NCBI RefSeq assembly: GCF_002909235.1
Contig: NZ_PHQQ01000001.1
Coordinates: 1-64,000 of the forward strand
Length of the DNA stretch: 64,000 nucleotides
Reading direction: 5' to 3'
Source: Arenibacter catalasegens
GTDB taxonomy: Bacteria; Bacteroidota; Bacteroidia; Flavobacteriales; Flavobacteriaceae
Within the stretch, counting starts at the first letter, position 1. Every line of letters begins with the position of its first letter. A program made the translations under genes and the position numbers. This document shows, one piece after another, positions 16,011-25,302 of the stretch. Under the pieces are notes generated by a model. It did not search any database. It was given only the letters and a program-made list of their open reading frames with translations, and was not told the origin of the DNA.

Positions 16011-17186
16011 ATGAAAGATGTTGTAATCGTTTCTGCTGCAAGAACACCCATTGGAAGCTTTATGGGAGCGTTGTCTACCATAACCGCCCCTGAGCTTGGT
16101 GCTGTTGCAATTAAAGGTGCATTGAATAAAATAAAGTTGGACCCCTCCCAAGTGGAGGAAGTTATAATGGGCAATGTTGTACAGGCAGGAACCGGACAGG
16201 CTCCAGCTAGACAGGCCGCCATTTATGCGGGAATACCAAATACCGTTCCTTGCACAACTGTCAATAAAGTATGTGCCTCAGGAATGAAATCCGTTATGAT
16301 GGCTGCCCAGTCCATAGCATTGGGCGACAACGACATTGTTGTTGCCGGCGGTATGGAAAACATGAGTCTAATACCTCATTATATTCATTTAAGGAATGGC
16401 CAAAAATTTGGACCTGCCACCTTAGTCGATGGTTTGCAAAAAGACGGATTGGTAGATGCTTACGATCAGCAAGCCATGGGAACCTGTGCAGACGCCTGCG
16501 CTATTGAATATAAATTTAGCAGGGAAGATCAGGACAATTTTGCCATACAATCCTACCAAAGATCAGCGGAAGCTTGGGCACATGGAAAATTTGCCAATGA
16601 AGTAGTTCCTGTGGAAGTTCCTCAAAGAAGGGGCGAACCCATTTTGGTTAGTGAAGACGAAGAATTTAAAAATGTGAAACTGGACAAAATTCCCGGATTG
16701 CAACCAGCTTTTTCAAAAGATGGCACTGTTACCGCGGCCAATGCCTCAACCATTAATGACGGGGCAGCAGCTCTAGTTTTAATGAGCAGTGAAAAAGCAA
16801 AAGAACTAGGATTAAGGCCATTGGCAACCATAAAGAGTTATGCCGATGCGGCACAGGAACCAAAATGGTTTACTACCGCCCCAGCAAAGGCACTACCAAA
16901 AGCATTGACCAAAGCCGGTATAAGTATTGATGATGTAGATTATTTTGAGTTTAACGAAGCCTTTTCGGTAGTTGGCCTTGCCAATATGAAAATACTAGGA
17001 CTTAACGATAAAAATGTAAATGTGAATGGCGGAGCCGTTTCTTTGGGTCACCCCTTAGGTTGTTCCGGGGCTCGAATCATTATTACATTACTAAACGTAC
17101 TGGAACAGAACAATGCCAAAATTGGCGCAGCAGCCATATGTAATGGTGGTGGTGGAGCTTCTGCCATAATTATAGAAAAAAATTAA
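16011..17186 (+). CDS. Acetyl-CoA C-acyltransferase (thiolase)
   Basis: From ATG16011 the protein has 391 residues, the usual thiolase length. The nucleophile Cys88 lies in NKVCASGMKS, the active His in GGAVSLGHPLGCSGAR, and the second Cys in CNGGGGASA near the C-terminus. It condenses or cleaves acyl-CoA in fatty acid or ketone metabolism. ATG16002 is an alternative start 3 codons upstream. The next gene starts 22 bases downstream, so the two are probably co-transcribed. Confidence 0.94.
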   Translation: MKDVVIVSAARTPIGSFMGALSTITAPELGAVAIKGALNKIKLDPSQVEEVIMGNVVQAGTGQAPARQAAIYAGIPNTVPCTTVNKVCASGMKSVMMAAQSIALGDNDIVVAGGMENMSLIPHYIHLRNGQKFGPATLVDGLQKDGLVDAYDQQAMGTCADACAIEYKFSREDQDNFAIQSYQRSAEAWAHGKFANEVVPVEVPQRRGEPILVSEDEEFKNVKLDKIPGLQPAFSKDGTVTAANASTINDGAAALVLMSSEKAKELGLRPLATIKSYADAAQEPKWFTTAPAKALPKALTKAGISIDDVDYFEFNEAFSVVGLANMKILGLNDKNVNVNGGAVSLGHPLGCSGARIIITLLNVLEQNNAKIGAAAICNGGGGASAIIIEKN

Positions 17187-17208
17187 TAAGTTCTTGTAAA
17201 GCACGCCC

Positions 17209-17961
17209 ATGCAATACGGTATTTGCCACCTTAGTATTGTCCCAGTACGTTCCATAGCAGATGACACTAGCGAAATGGTTTCCCAACTTTTATACGGTGA
17301 ACATTTTAAGGTGCTGGAGCAAAGAAAAAAATGGAGCAAGATCCGCAATGCTTTCGACAATTTTGAGGGTTGGATAAGCAACCTACAATTTACCCTCATA
17401 GAGGATGAACTCTATACGGAATTGGATTGTTCGGAATCCACAAAAGTATCGTCTGAGCTTATCTCCTTTATAGAAATCGAAAACAATATACTTCTTCCCA
17501 TTGTTCTTGGCTCATCTATACAGCAATATTGTTTTTTGAACCACAAGTTCGATGGCTCGTATGCTATAGGCAAACAAGACAAAAACCAACTGGTTCATAA
17601 TGCCCTTCTCTATTTAAATGCCCCCTATTTATGGGGTGGTAAAACCACATTTGGAATTGACGGTCCTGGCTTTACCCAAATGGTCTACAAAATAAATGGC
17701 CATAGACTACTTAGAGGTGCCCAACAACAATCTACACAAGGGGAAGCCTTAAGTTTTATTGAGGAAAGTGAACCTGGAGATTTGGCCTTTTTTGACAACA
17801 ACGACGGGATTATAGATCACGTAGGAATCATCATGGAGAACAACTATGTTATCCATTCTTTTGGCAAGGTCCGGATAGACCGCATAGACCATACAGGAAT
17901 CTTCAATACCGAAACCAATACCTACACCCACAAACTAAGAGTAATCAAAAAGATCATATAA
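17209..17961 (+). CDS. NlpC/P60-like protein with catalytic Cys replaced
   Basis: The 250-residue protein has bacterial SH3-like segments in residues ~1-120 and an NlpC/P60 domain in ~125-250. Members hydrolyse peptidoglycan stem peptides with a Cys in the motif D-C-S-G-F. Here the same place reads IDGPGFTQMVYK, so Cys and Ser are replaced by Gly and Pro, while the downstream DHVGI His and IHSFGKVR remain. The domain may bind rather than cut. There is no signal peptide at the given ATG. It follows the thiolase gene by 22 bases and ends at a strong terminator. Confidence 0.82.
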   Translation: MQYGICHLSIVPVRSIADDTSEMVSQLLYGEHFKVLEQRKKWSKIRNAFDNFEGWISNLQFTLIEDELYTELDCSESTKVSSELISFIEIENNILLPIVLGSSIQQYCFLNHKFDGSYAIGKQDKNQLVHNALLYLNAPYLWGGKTTFGIDGPGFTQMVYKINGHRLLRGAQQQSTQGEALSFIEESEPGDLAFFDNNDGIIDHVGIIMENNYVIHSFGKVRIDRIDHTGIFNTETNTYTHKLRVIKKII

Positions 17962-17967
17962 AAAAAA

Positions 17968-17994
17968 GGGCCATCGCAATGCGATGGCCCTTTT
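17968..17994. terminator. Terminator between convergent genes
   Basis: GGGCCATCGC-AAT-GCGATGGCCC has 10 perfect pairs, with A residues before and TTTT after. It serves the NlpC/P60 gene and, in reverse, the TPR gene. Confidence 0.9.
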
Positions 17995-18015
17995 GTATAT
18001 TCAACCGATATCTTC

Positions 18016-19278
18016 TTACTCTCCAGCAAGCTTTTTAAGACGTAAAAAATTCTCATTATCTCCCAAGGCACCATAAATATTCTTTAACTGAGAAAGAATA
18101 CCTTGATTGTCAGGATTCAATTTCAAAGCATCTTCCAAGATAATTGCACCATCGCGGAACAAGCTATCTTTTTGCTCTTTTAGTTCATCATATCTAGCGA
18201 TATCTTTTTTGGAGTTTCCAAGAGAATTCATTTCATCAATCAAACCATTACCTTCATTAACGTAGGTTGTGGAAAGATTCAATTGTGCATTTACATATCC
18301 AGGATTAATCTCAATAGCTCTTTTATAAGCCTTTCTCGCATCTTCTATATTACCTTGTTCCATGTTGATAACACCAACATTGTAGAACAAATCTGGATTA
18401 TCCGGAGCCACTTCGGAAGCCTCCGCCATTAAAGCTTTAAATTTCTCCTTATCGCCCATTTTGTAGTAAAGGTTGGCTTCGTTCAAAATCAAGTTTACAT
18501 CCTTAGGATCTTTTGCCCTTGCATCCTTATAAGCTTCCAATGCCTTGTCATCTTGCCCCAATTGCGTATATATCAAGGCTATGTTCTTAACGATTTCCGT
18601 AGTTTTAGAAGGAGTTTTTTCATCTGTTGGATCCTTATATGCTCCAGATTTTACCATTAACTCTCTTTGTGTTTTCTCCATCTCTTCTGCCTCACCGGTA
18701 GATACATTGGTAGCTTTGTAGACTATACCACCTCCATCATAACCTAAGTCCTTTAACTCGTTATAGTATTTAAGCGCTTTTTCATAATGTCCTCCATTTA
18801 CCGCACTACTAGCTGCATAATAAAGATAAACAGTATCCATTGGACTTAACTGGTAACCCATATATAGTTTTCCAGCTGCTTCCTCATACTTTTTATTGTT
18901 ATTATCCTCTACTGCAGAATTGATAAGGTCGGCAGTCATGTTGGAAAGTTTTTCCTTGGCATCAGCCCCGTATTTTGCCTTTCCGCTTTTCCCTTCCACT
19001 TCACTTACTTTTTTAAAGGAAGAAATAGCTTCGTCAAAAGCACCAGCGGTGCCTTTTTTGGCCAAATCGGCATAAGCACTACCCCTTAAAAAGTAATATT
19101 GTGCCTGCATTTTTTCATCCGCACTACTAATTAGCGAAGATGCACCGTCCAAAGCTGTTTTAGCAGCCATGGCGTCACCAGACTTTAACGCTTTATCAGC
19201 CGTTTTTATCTCATCCTTTTGAGCAATTCCGACTACTGAACAGAACATAGTCGCGATTATTAAAATATTTGTTTTCAT
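18016..19278 (-). CDS. Secreted tetratricopeptide-repeat protein
   Basis: The 420-residue protein has a signal peptide (MKTNILIIATMFCSVVGIAQ) and many TPR units, clearest in the C-terminal half (for example NPDLFYNVGVINMEQGN and NPGYVNAQLNLSTTYVNEG). It is probably periplasmic and acts as a scaffold in a complex; no partner can be named. It starts 35 bases after gyrA on the same strand, a likely operon. Confidence 0.88.
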   Translation of the reverse strand: MKTNILIIATMFCSVVGIAQKDEIKTADKALKSGDAMAAKTALDGASSLISSADEKMQAQYYFLRGSAYADLAKKGTAGAFDEAISSFKKVSEVEGKSGKAKYGADAKEKLSNMTADLINSAVEDNNNKKYEEAAGKLYMGYQLSPMDTVYLYYAASSAVNGGHYEKALKYYNELKDLGYDGGGIVYKATNVSTGEAEEMEKTQRELMVKSGAYKDPTDEKTPSKTTEIVKNIALIYTQLGQDDKALEAYKDARAKDPKDVNLILNEANLYYKMGDKEKFKALMAEASEVAPDNPDLFYNVGVINMEQGNIEDARKAYKRAIEINPGYVNAQLNLSTTYVNEGNGLIDEMNSLGNSKKDIARYDELKEQKDSLFRDGAIILEDALKLNPDNQGILSQLKNIYGALGDNENFLRLKKLAGE

Positions 19279-19312
19279 TTCAAAATTAAATTTACGTGTT
19301 AGTGTTTAATTG

Positions 19313-21844
19313 TTATTCTTTGGTTTCCGGACTATCATTATCAAGAGCCGTGCCATCTTCTTCTTTAGCATCCACCTCTAGAGTTGTAACATCATCAATT
19401 TCATCCTCATCCTTCATCACTTTAGCTACCGCAGCAATGGAATCGTTACCTTTAATATTAATGAGTCGAACACCCTGTGTTGCCCTTCCCATTACCCTTA
19501 AATCTTCAACACTCATCCTAATGGCGATGCCCGATTTATTGATAATCATTAAATCATCTGAGTCAGAAACATTTTTAATGGCTACCAAGCCACCAGTTTT
19601 GTCTGTAATGGAAATAGTCTTCACCCCTTTACCACCTCTATTGGTAATCCTATAGTCTTCAATACTGGAACGTTTACCGTAACCATTCTCCGACACCACC
19701 AATATTTCTTCCTCAAAATTGTGTACGGCCACCATTCCAATTACCTCATCTTTATCATGTGCTAAAGTTATACCGCGAACACCAGAAGCATTTCTTCCCA
19801 TTGGTCTAGTTTTCACCTCTTCGAACCTAATAGCCTTGCCCGACTTTAGCCCTAGGAATATCTGACTGGCCCCTGTAGTAAGTTTGGCTTCCAAAAGTTC
19901 ATCATCCTCACGAACACCTATAGCGTTAATACCATTTTGTCTAGGTCTGGAGTATTGCTCCAAAGAGGTCTTTTTAACAATACCCTTTTTAGTGGCCATT
20001 ATTACATAATGACTGTTTACGTATTCCTCATCCTTTAAATCCTGAGTACAGATGAAGGCTTTCACCATATCATCATTTTCAATATTGATCAAATTTTGAA
20101 TGGCGCGCCCCTTAGAAGTTTTACTGCCTTCTGGGATTTCATAGACCCGCATCCAGAAACACTTACCTTTTTGGGTAAAGAATAACATATACTGGTGGTT
20201 GGTACCTACAAATAGGTGCTCCAAGAAATCTTCCGTCCTTGTGGAGGTTGCTTTCTGGCCTACACCACCTCTATTTTGTGTCTTATATTCGGAAAGCGGA
20301 GTTCTTTTAATATAACCGGCATGCGAAATGGTAATTACCACCTGCTCATCCGGAATCATATCTTCCATACTTAGATCACCACCTGCAAAATTTATTTCGG
20401 AACGTCTGTTATCCCCGTACTTATCCTTAACTTCCAGCAACTCATCCTTGATTATCTGCATCCTTCGCTCTTTTCTAGCTAGGATATCCTTCAAATCTGC
20501 TATGGTCAAGATAATTTCATCGAACTCTGTCCTTAATTTATCCTGCTCCAGCCCTGTCAAATGACGTAATCGCATTTCAACAATGGCCTTGGCTTGAATT
20601 TCACTTAGCTTAAAGCGCTCCATAAGCTTTTCCTTGGCCTCCTCGGCATTGGAAGAAGCCCTGATAATAGCAATAACCTCATCGATATTATCCGAAGCTA
20701 TAATAAGACCCTCAAGGATATGTGCCCTTTCTTCGGCCTTTTTCAATTCATACTCTGTACGCCTAACAACTACTTCATGACGGTGTTCCACAAAATAATG
20801 GATCATCTCCTTAACATTCAATAATTGCGGCCTTCCTTTGACCAAAGCAATATTATTAACACTAAAGGAAGTCTGTAATGAGGTATATTTATACAGGGTA
20901 TTTAGGACGATATTTGGAATAGCGTCCCTTTTCAGAATATAAACGATACGCATACCGTTCCTATCCGATTCATCCCTAATAGTAGATATTCCTTCTATCT
21001 TTTTTTCATTGACCAAATCGGCAGTCTTTTTGATCATGTCTGCCTTGTTGACCTGATATGGAATTTCGGTAACAATAATACTTTCCCTTCCCTGTACTTC
21101 CTCAAAACTGGCCTTCGCCCTCATCACAACACGACCACGTCCGGTATGAAATGCCTCCTTAACACCATCATAGCCATATATAATCCCTCCTGTTGGAAAG
21201 TCGGGCGCCTTAATATGTGTTATAAGCTCATCTATCTCAATATCGTTGTTTTCAATATATGCTACCGTACCATCCACAACTTCCGAAAGGTTATGTGGGG
21301 GCATATTGGTCGCCATACCTACTGCAATACCTGAAGCACCATTTATCAACAAATTGGGAATCCTAGTTGGCAGTACCGTTGGTTCCTGCAAAGAATCATC
21401 AAAATTTAGTTGATGATCTACAGTATCCTTGTCTATATCGGCCAACATATCATCCGCAATCTTACGCATACGGGCCTCCGTATAACGCATTGCTGCAGGA
21501 CTATCACCATCTATGGACCCAAAGTTACCTTGGCCATCGACCAACATATACCTTAAACTCCACTCCTGGGCCATACGGACCATGGAATCATAAACGGAAG
21601 TATCACCGTGTGGATGATACTTACCTAATACTTCCCCGACAATACGCGCGGACTTTTTATGAGCACTATTGGACCTAACACCTAACTCGTGCATTCCGAA
21701 CAAAACCCTTCTATGCACTGGCTTTAAACCATCCCTAACATCTGGCAGGGCACGTGACACAATGACCGACATTGAATAATCAATGTAAGCAGATTTCATT
21801 TCATCTTCAATGTTAATCGGAATTAATTTTTCTCCTTCTGCCAT
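19313..21844 (-). CDS. gyrA: DNA gyrase subunit A
   Basis: The 843-residue protein has the complete topoisomerase IIA breakage-reunion domain and a C-terminal beta-pinwheel with repeated GYGKRS- and RITNRGGKG-like blades. The start MAEGEKLIPINIEDEMK is typical of the phylum. The quinolone region reads HPHGDTSVYDSM, with Thr at the position of E. coli Ser83, which is wild type in flavobacteria. An acidic C-terminal tail is present. The TPR gene follows 35 bases downstream. Confidence 0.98.
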   Translation of the reverse strand: MAEGEKLIPINIEDEMKSAYIDYSMSVIVSRALPDVRDGLKPVHRRVLFGMHELGVRSNSAHKKSARIVGEVLGKYHPHGDTSVYDSMVRMAQEWSLRYMLVDGQGNFGSIDGDSPAAMRYTEARMRKIADDMLADIDKDTVDHQLNFDDSLQEPTVLPTRIPNLLINGASGIAVGMATNMPPHNLSEVVDGTVAYIENNDIEIDELITHIKAPDFPTGGIIYGYDGVKEAFHTGRGRVVMRAKASFEEVQGRESIIVTEIPYQVNKADMIKKTADLVNEKKIEGISTIRDESDRNGMRIVYILKRDAIPNIVLNTLYKYTSLQTSFSVNNIALVKGRPQLLNVKEMIHYFVEHRHEVVVRRTEYELKKAEERAHILEGLIIASDNIDEVIAIIRASSNAEEAKEKLMERFKLSEIQAKAIVEMRLRHLTGLEQDKLRTEFDEIILTIADLKDILARKERRMQIIKDELLEVKDKYGDNRRSEINFAGGDLSMEDMIPDEQVVITISHAGYIKRTPLSEYKTQNRGGVGQKATSTRTEDFLEHLFVGTNHQYMLFFTQKGKCFWMRVYEIPEGSKTSKGRAIQNLINIENDDMVKAFICTQDLKDEEYVNSHYVIMATKKGIVKKTSLEQYSRPRQNGINAIGVREDDELLEAKLTTGASQIFLGLKSGKAIRFEEVKTRPMGRNASGVRGITLAHDKDEVIGMVAVHNFEEEILVVSENGYGKRSSIEDYRITNRGGKGVKTISITDKTGGLVAIKNVSDSDDLMIINKSGIAIRMSVEDLRVMGRATQGVRLINIKGNDSIAAVAKVMKDEDEIDDVTTLEVDAKEEDGTALDNDSPETKE

Positions 21845-22101
21845 TTAAAATCTTCTATTTATTTTTAGTTAAAAAAGCACGACAATATACGTAAAATCGA
21901 TACTATACAAGTACTTAGGTCATACTTTTGTGAAGAATTTATTAACACTTTAAATTTTGACCTTGGTTAACAAATTCATTGTTAAAGTTTTTGTAATTCA
22001 TGGATTTTTTCGTCACTTAGACCGTCTTTATTGAATATTAGGTATAGTATTTGCCTTAGATTGGTATAGATTTACTATTTTTAAAGTTGAAAGGATATTT
22101 T

Positions 22102-24654
22102 ATGGACGACAATTTTTCCCCTAGAGTTAAAGATGTAATTGCTTACAGCAAGGAAGAGGCCCTTAGATTGGGGCACGACTTCATTGGTACTGAGCACTTA
22201 ATGCTTGGATTGCTGCGGGACGGTAATGGAAAAGCAATAAGCATTTTAGACGCATTGGATGTGGACTTGGATCATCTGCGAAGAAAAGTGGAGATATTAA
22301 GTCCAGCCAATCCAAACGCCGGCAATGCACAAAAGGACAAAAAAAATCTGCATTTGACCAGACAGGCTGAGCGCGCACTTAAAACAACATTTCTAGAAGC
22401 TAAATTATTTCAAAGTTCCTCCATCAATACGGCCCATTTATTACTTTGCATTTTACGCAATGAGAATGACCCGACCACAAAATTATTACACAAATTAAAA
22501 GTGGATTACGACGGAGTAAAAGACCAGTTTAAATCAATGATTACGAGTGATGACGATTATATAGACTCTCCTACATCTGAATCTTTCCCAAGTGATTCCG
22601 ACGAACCCAATGAGGAAAAAGAAGGATTTTTTGGAACTTCCGGGACCGGACAGAAAGGAAGTAAAAAATCCAAAACTCCAGTATTGGACAATTTTGGACG
22701 CGACCTTACCAAAATGGCTGAGGAAAACAAATTGGACCCTGTTGTGGGCCGAGAAAAGGAGATAGAAAGGGTTTCGCAAATCCTAAGCAGAAGAAAAAAG
22801 AACAATCCCTTATTAATTGGTGAACCAGGTGTTGGTAAAAGTGCCATTGCCGAAGGTCTTGCCTTGCGGATAATTAACAAGAAAGTCTCAAGAATTCTTT
22901 ACAACAAGAGAGTTGTAACCTTGGATTTGGCTTCTTTGGTGGCCGGCACCAAATATCGCGGACAGTTTGAAGAGCGTATGAAGGCGGTTATGAACGAGTT
23001 GGAAAAGAACGACGACGTTATTTTATTCATAGATGAGATCCACACTATTGTTGGTGCCGGTGGAGCAACCGGAAGTTTGGATGCTTCAAATATGTTCAAG
23101 CCAGCTTTGGCAAGAGGAGAAATTCAATGTATCGGAGCCACTACTTTGGACGAGTACAGACAATACATCGAAAAGGATGGCGCCTTGGAAAGACGTTTTC
23201 AAAAAGTAATCGTTGAGCCTACTACCGTCGCAGAAACTATTGAAATATTAAAAAATATCAAAGGAAAGTACGAGGACCATCATAATGTAATTTATACCGA
23301 CGAAGCTATCATTGCCTGTGTAAAACTTACTAATAGGTATATGACGGATAGATATCTGCCGGATAAAGCCATTGATGCCCTAGATGAATCAGGTTCGCGT
23401 GTACATATTGTAAATATGGATGTTCCCAAGCAAATTTTGGAACTTGAAAAACAATTGGAAGACGTTCGCGAACTAAAGAATACCGTTGTAAAAAAACAGA
23501 AATACGAGGAAGCGGCCAAGCTGAGGGATGATGAAAAAAGAATAGAAAAAGACCTCGCCATTGCCCAAGAAAGATGGGAAGAGGATAGTAAACTTCATAA
23601 AGAGATCGTCTCCGAGGATAATGTTGCGGACGTGGTATCCATGATGAGCGGTATTCCCGTGAACAGGATCGCACAAACTGAAAGCAATAAGCTGGCGGAA
23701 TTACCGAACCTTATTAAAGGCAATGTAATTGGACAGGATGAGGCTGTTTCCAAAGTAGCTAAAGCCATTCAACGTAATCGGGCAGGTCTTAAAGACCCTA
23801 ACAAACCTATTGGCTCCTTTATATTTTTAGGACAGACAGGTGTTGGTAAAACACAACTTGCCAAAGTATTGGCCAAAGAATTATTCGACTCCGAGGACGC
23901 TTTGATCAGGGTGGATATGAGTGAGTATATGGAGAAATTTGCCATATCTAGACTAGTAGGCGCACCTCCAGGATATGTAGGGTATGAAGAAGGTGGTCAG
24001 TTGACCGAAAAAGTTCGCCGTAAGCCTTATTCCGTTATTCTGTTGGATGAAATTGAAAAAGCGCACCCAGATGTATTCAATATGCTTTTACAAGTGTTGG
24101 ATGATGGTTATTTAACCGATAGTCTAGGTAGAAAAATCGATTTCAGAAATACCATCATTATAATGACCTCAAACATTGGGGCAAGACAACTTAAGGATTT
24201 TGGCCAAGGAGTTGGTTTTGGTACTTCTGCAAAAAAGGCCCAAGCCGACACTCATCAAAAGAGTGTTATTGAAAATGCCTTAAAAAAGGCCTTTGCTCCA
24301 GAATTCTTGAACAGAATAGATGACGTTATTGTGTTCAATTCCTTGGAACGTGAAGACATTCACAGGATAATTGATATTGAGTTGAATAAATTGTTCCTTA
24401 GGATTAAGGATATTGGGTACGATTTACAACTTACCAACAAGGCCAAAGACTATATTGCCGAAAAGGGTTTTGATAAACAATACGGCGCAAGACCCCTTAA
24501 AAGAGCTATTCAGAAATATATAGAAGATGCTCTAGCGGAAGAAATCGTAAATTCCAAACTAGAGGAAGGCGATACCATCCATATGGATCTTGATGAAGCA
24601 AAAGAAGAGCTTACTATTAATATCAAAAAAGCAGAAAAGTCGTCCAAAACCTAA
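22102..24654 (+). CDS. clpC: ATP-dependent Clp protease ATP-binding subunit ClpC
   Basis: From ATG22102 the protein has 850 residues. Two Clp N repeats (1-150) are followed by an acidic Ser-rich linker, the first AAA+ module with GEPGVGKS, a UVR-type coiled middle segment (KYEEAAKLRDDEKRIEKD), a second AAA+ module with GQTGVGKT and LLDEIEKAHPD, and a C-terminal D2-small domain. It unfolds proteins for ClpP. An in-frame TTG at 22087 would add 5 residues, but MDDNFSPRVKD is the family start. The gene is divergent from gyrA. Confidence 0.97.
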   Translation: MDDNFSPRVKDVIAYSKEEALRLGHDFIGTEHLMLGLLRDGNGKAISILDALDVDLDHLRRKVEILSPANPNAGNAQKDKKNLHLTRQAERALKTTFLEAKLFQSSSINTAHLLLCILRNENDPTTKLLHKLKVDYDGVKDQFKSMITSDDDYIDSPTSESFPSDSDEPNEEKEGFFGTSGTGQKGSKKSKTPVLDNFGRDLTKMAEENKLDPVVGREKEIERVSQILSRRKKNNPLLIGEPGVGKSAIAEGLALRIINKKVSRILYNKRVVTLDLASLVAGTKYRGQFEERMKAVMNELEKNDDVILFIDEIHTIVGAGGATGSLDASNMFKPALARGEIQCIGATTLDEYRQYIEKDGALERRFQKVIVEPTTVAETIEILKNIKGKYEDHHNVIYTDEAIIACVKLTNRYMTDRYLPDKAIDALDESGSRVHIVNMDVPKQILELEKQLEDVRELKNTVVKKQKYEEAAKLRDDEKRIEKDLAIAQERWEEDSKLHKEIVSEDNVADVVSMMSGIPVNRIAQTESNKLAELPNLIKGNVIGQDEAVSKVAKAIQRNRAGLKDPNKPIGSFIFLGQTGVGKTQLAKVLAKELFDSEDALIRVDMSEYMEKFAISRLVGAPPGYVGYEEGGQLTEKVRRKPYSVILLDEIEKAHPDVFNMLLQVLDDGYLTDSLGRKIDFRNTIIIMTSNIGARQLKDFGQGVGFGTSAKKAQADTHQKSVIENALKKAFAPEFLNRIDDVIVFNSLEREDIHRIIDIELNKLFLRIKDIGYDLQLTNKAKDYIAEKGFDKQYGARPLKRAIQKYIEDALAEEIVNSKLEEGDTIHMDLDEAKEELTINIKKAEKSSKT

Positions 24655-24676
24655 TTTGGACCATAATATAGACGTA

Positions 24677-24708
24677 AAAAAGAGTAGCCAATGGCTACTC
24701 TTTTTTTT
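24677..24708 (+). terminator. Intrinsic terminator of clpC
   Basis: AAAAGAGTAGCC-AAT-GGCTACTCTTTT gives 12 pairs around a 3-base loop and continues into a T8 run. Confidence 0.92.
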
Positions 24709-24857
24709 ATGTATTCACCAGTGTTTGTAAGAAATAAAACACAGTAATCCAATTTCCATTCCACATAAACGATTAAAGTGTCTTTTATCTAATAATTTTT
24801 TAAATAGAGGTACTTAATTCTACATTCGCCCCAGACACACTATATAAAATACGAAGA

Positions 24858-25268
24858 ATGAAAGTCGGACGACCCAAGAAGACTATAATCGTACGAGAAT
24901 ATCAACTGGACATTGGAAAGGTCCAGGTATTTGACGATTACATGGTTTCTATTTTTGATGAAGGAAGTACTATTACCAAAGAACGCGTTTTTCAAATCAT
25001 TGGTATTATGGAAATTCATTTCAGGAATAAAAACTTCGGTTACATAAGCTTAAGGAAAAACTCCTATGCCATTGATCCAATGGTCTACAATCAAATTAGG
25101 GAAATAGAAAATCTAAGAGCCTTTGCCGTAGTTTCCATCAAAGAAATAGACATGCACAATTTTAATATTGAAAAACTATTTTACAAGAAGCCGATGAAAT
25201 TTTTCATAGATCAGGACAATGCCCTGACCTGGATCAAAAGACGTGTTAAAACATCGAATATGGACTAA
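24858..25268 (+). CDS. Conserved hypothetical protein (SpoIIAA/STAS-like fold suspected)
   Basis: This is a 136-residue soluble protein. Alternating beta/alpha pattern, KNFGYISLRKNSYAIDP in the middle and a final DQDNALTWIKRR segment recall small STAS-like proteins common in flavobacteria, but I cannot name the family with certainty. It is flanked by the clpC terminator and a perfect palindromic terminator, so it is probably a monocistronic gene. Confidence 0.7.
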   Translation: MKVGRPKKTIIVREYQLDIGKVQVFDDYMVSIFDEGSTITKERVFQIIGIMEIHFRNKNFGYISLRKNSYAIDPMVYNQIREIENLRAFAVVSIKEIDMHNFNIEKLFYKKPMKFFIDQDNALTWIKRRVKTSNMD

Positions 25269-25271
25269 AGC

Positions 25272-25301
25272 ATGTCGTTATCAATTAATTGATAACGACA
25301 T
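25272..25301. terminator. Bidirectional terminator (30-bp perfect palindrome)
   Basis: The 30 bases are fully self-complementary (ATGTCGTTATCAATT and its complement) and lie exactly between convergent stop codons, so one hairpin can serve both genes. The T tracts are weak. Confidence 0.7.
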
Positions 25302-25302
25302 A

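Noticed and set aside
19313-21844. Thr at the GyrA quinolone-resistance position
   Set aside because: Thr there is the wild-type state in flavobacteria, so it is no sign of a resistance mutation.
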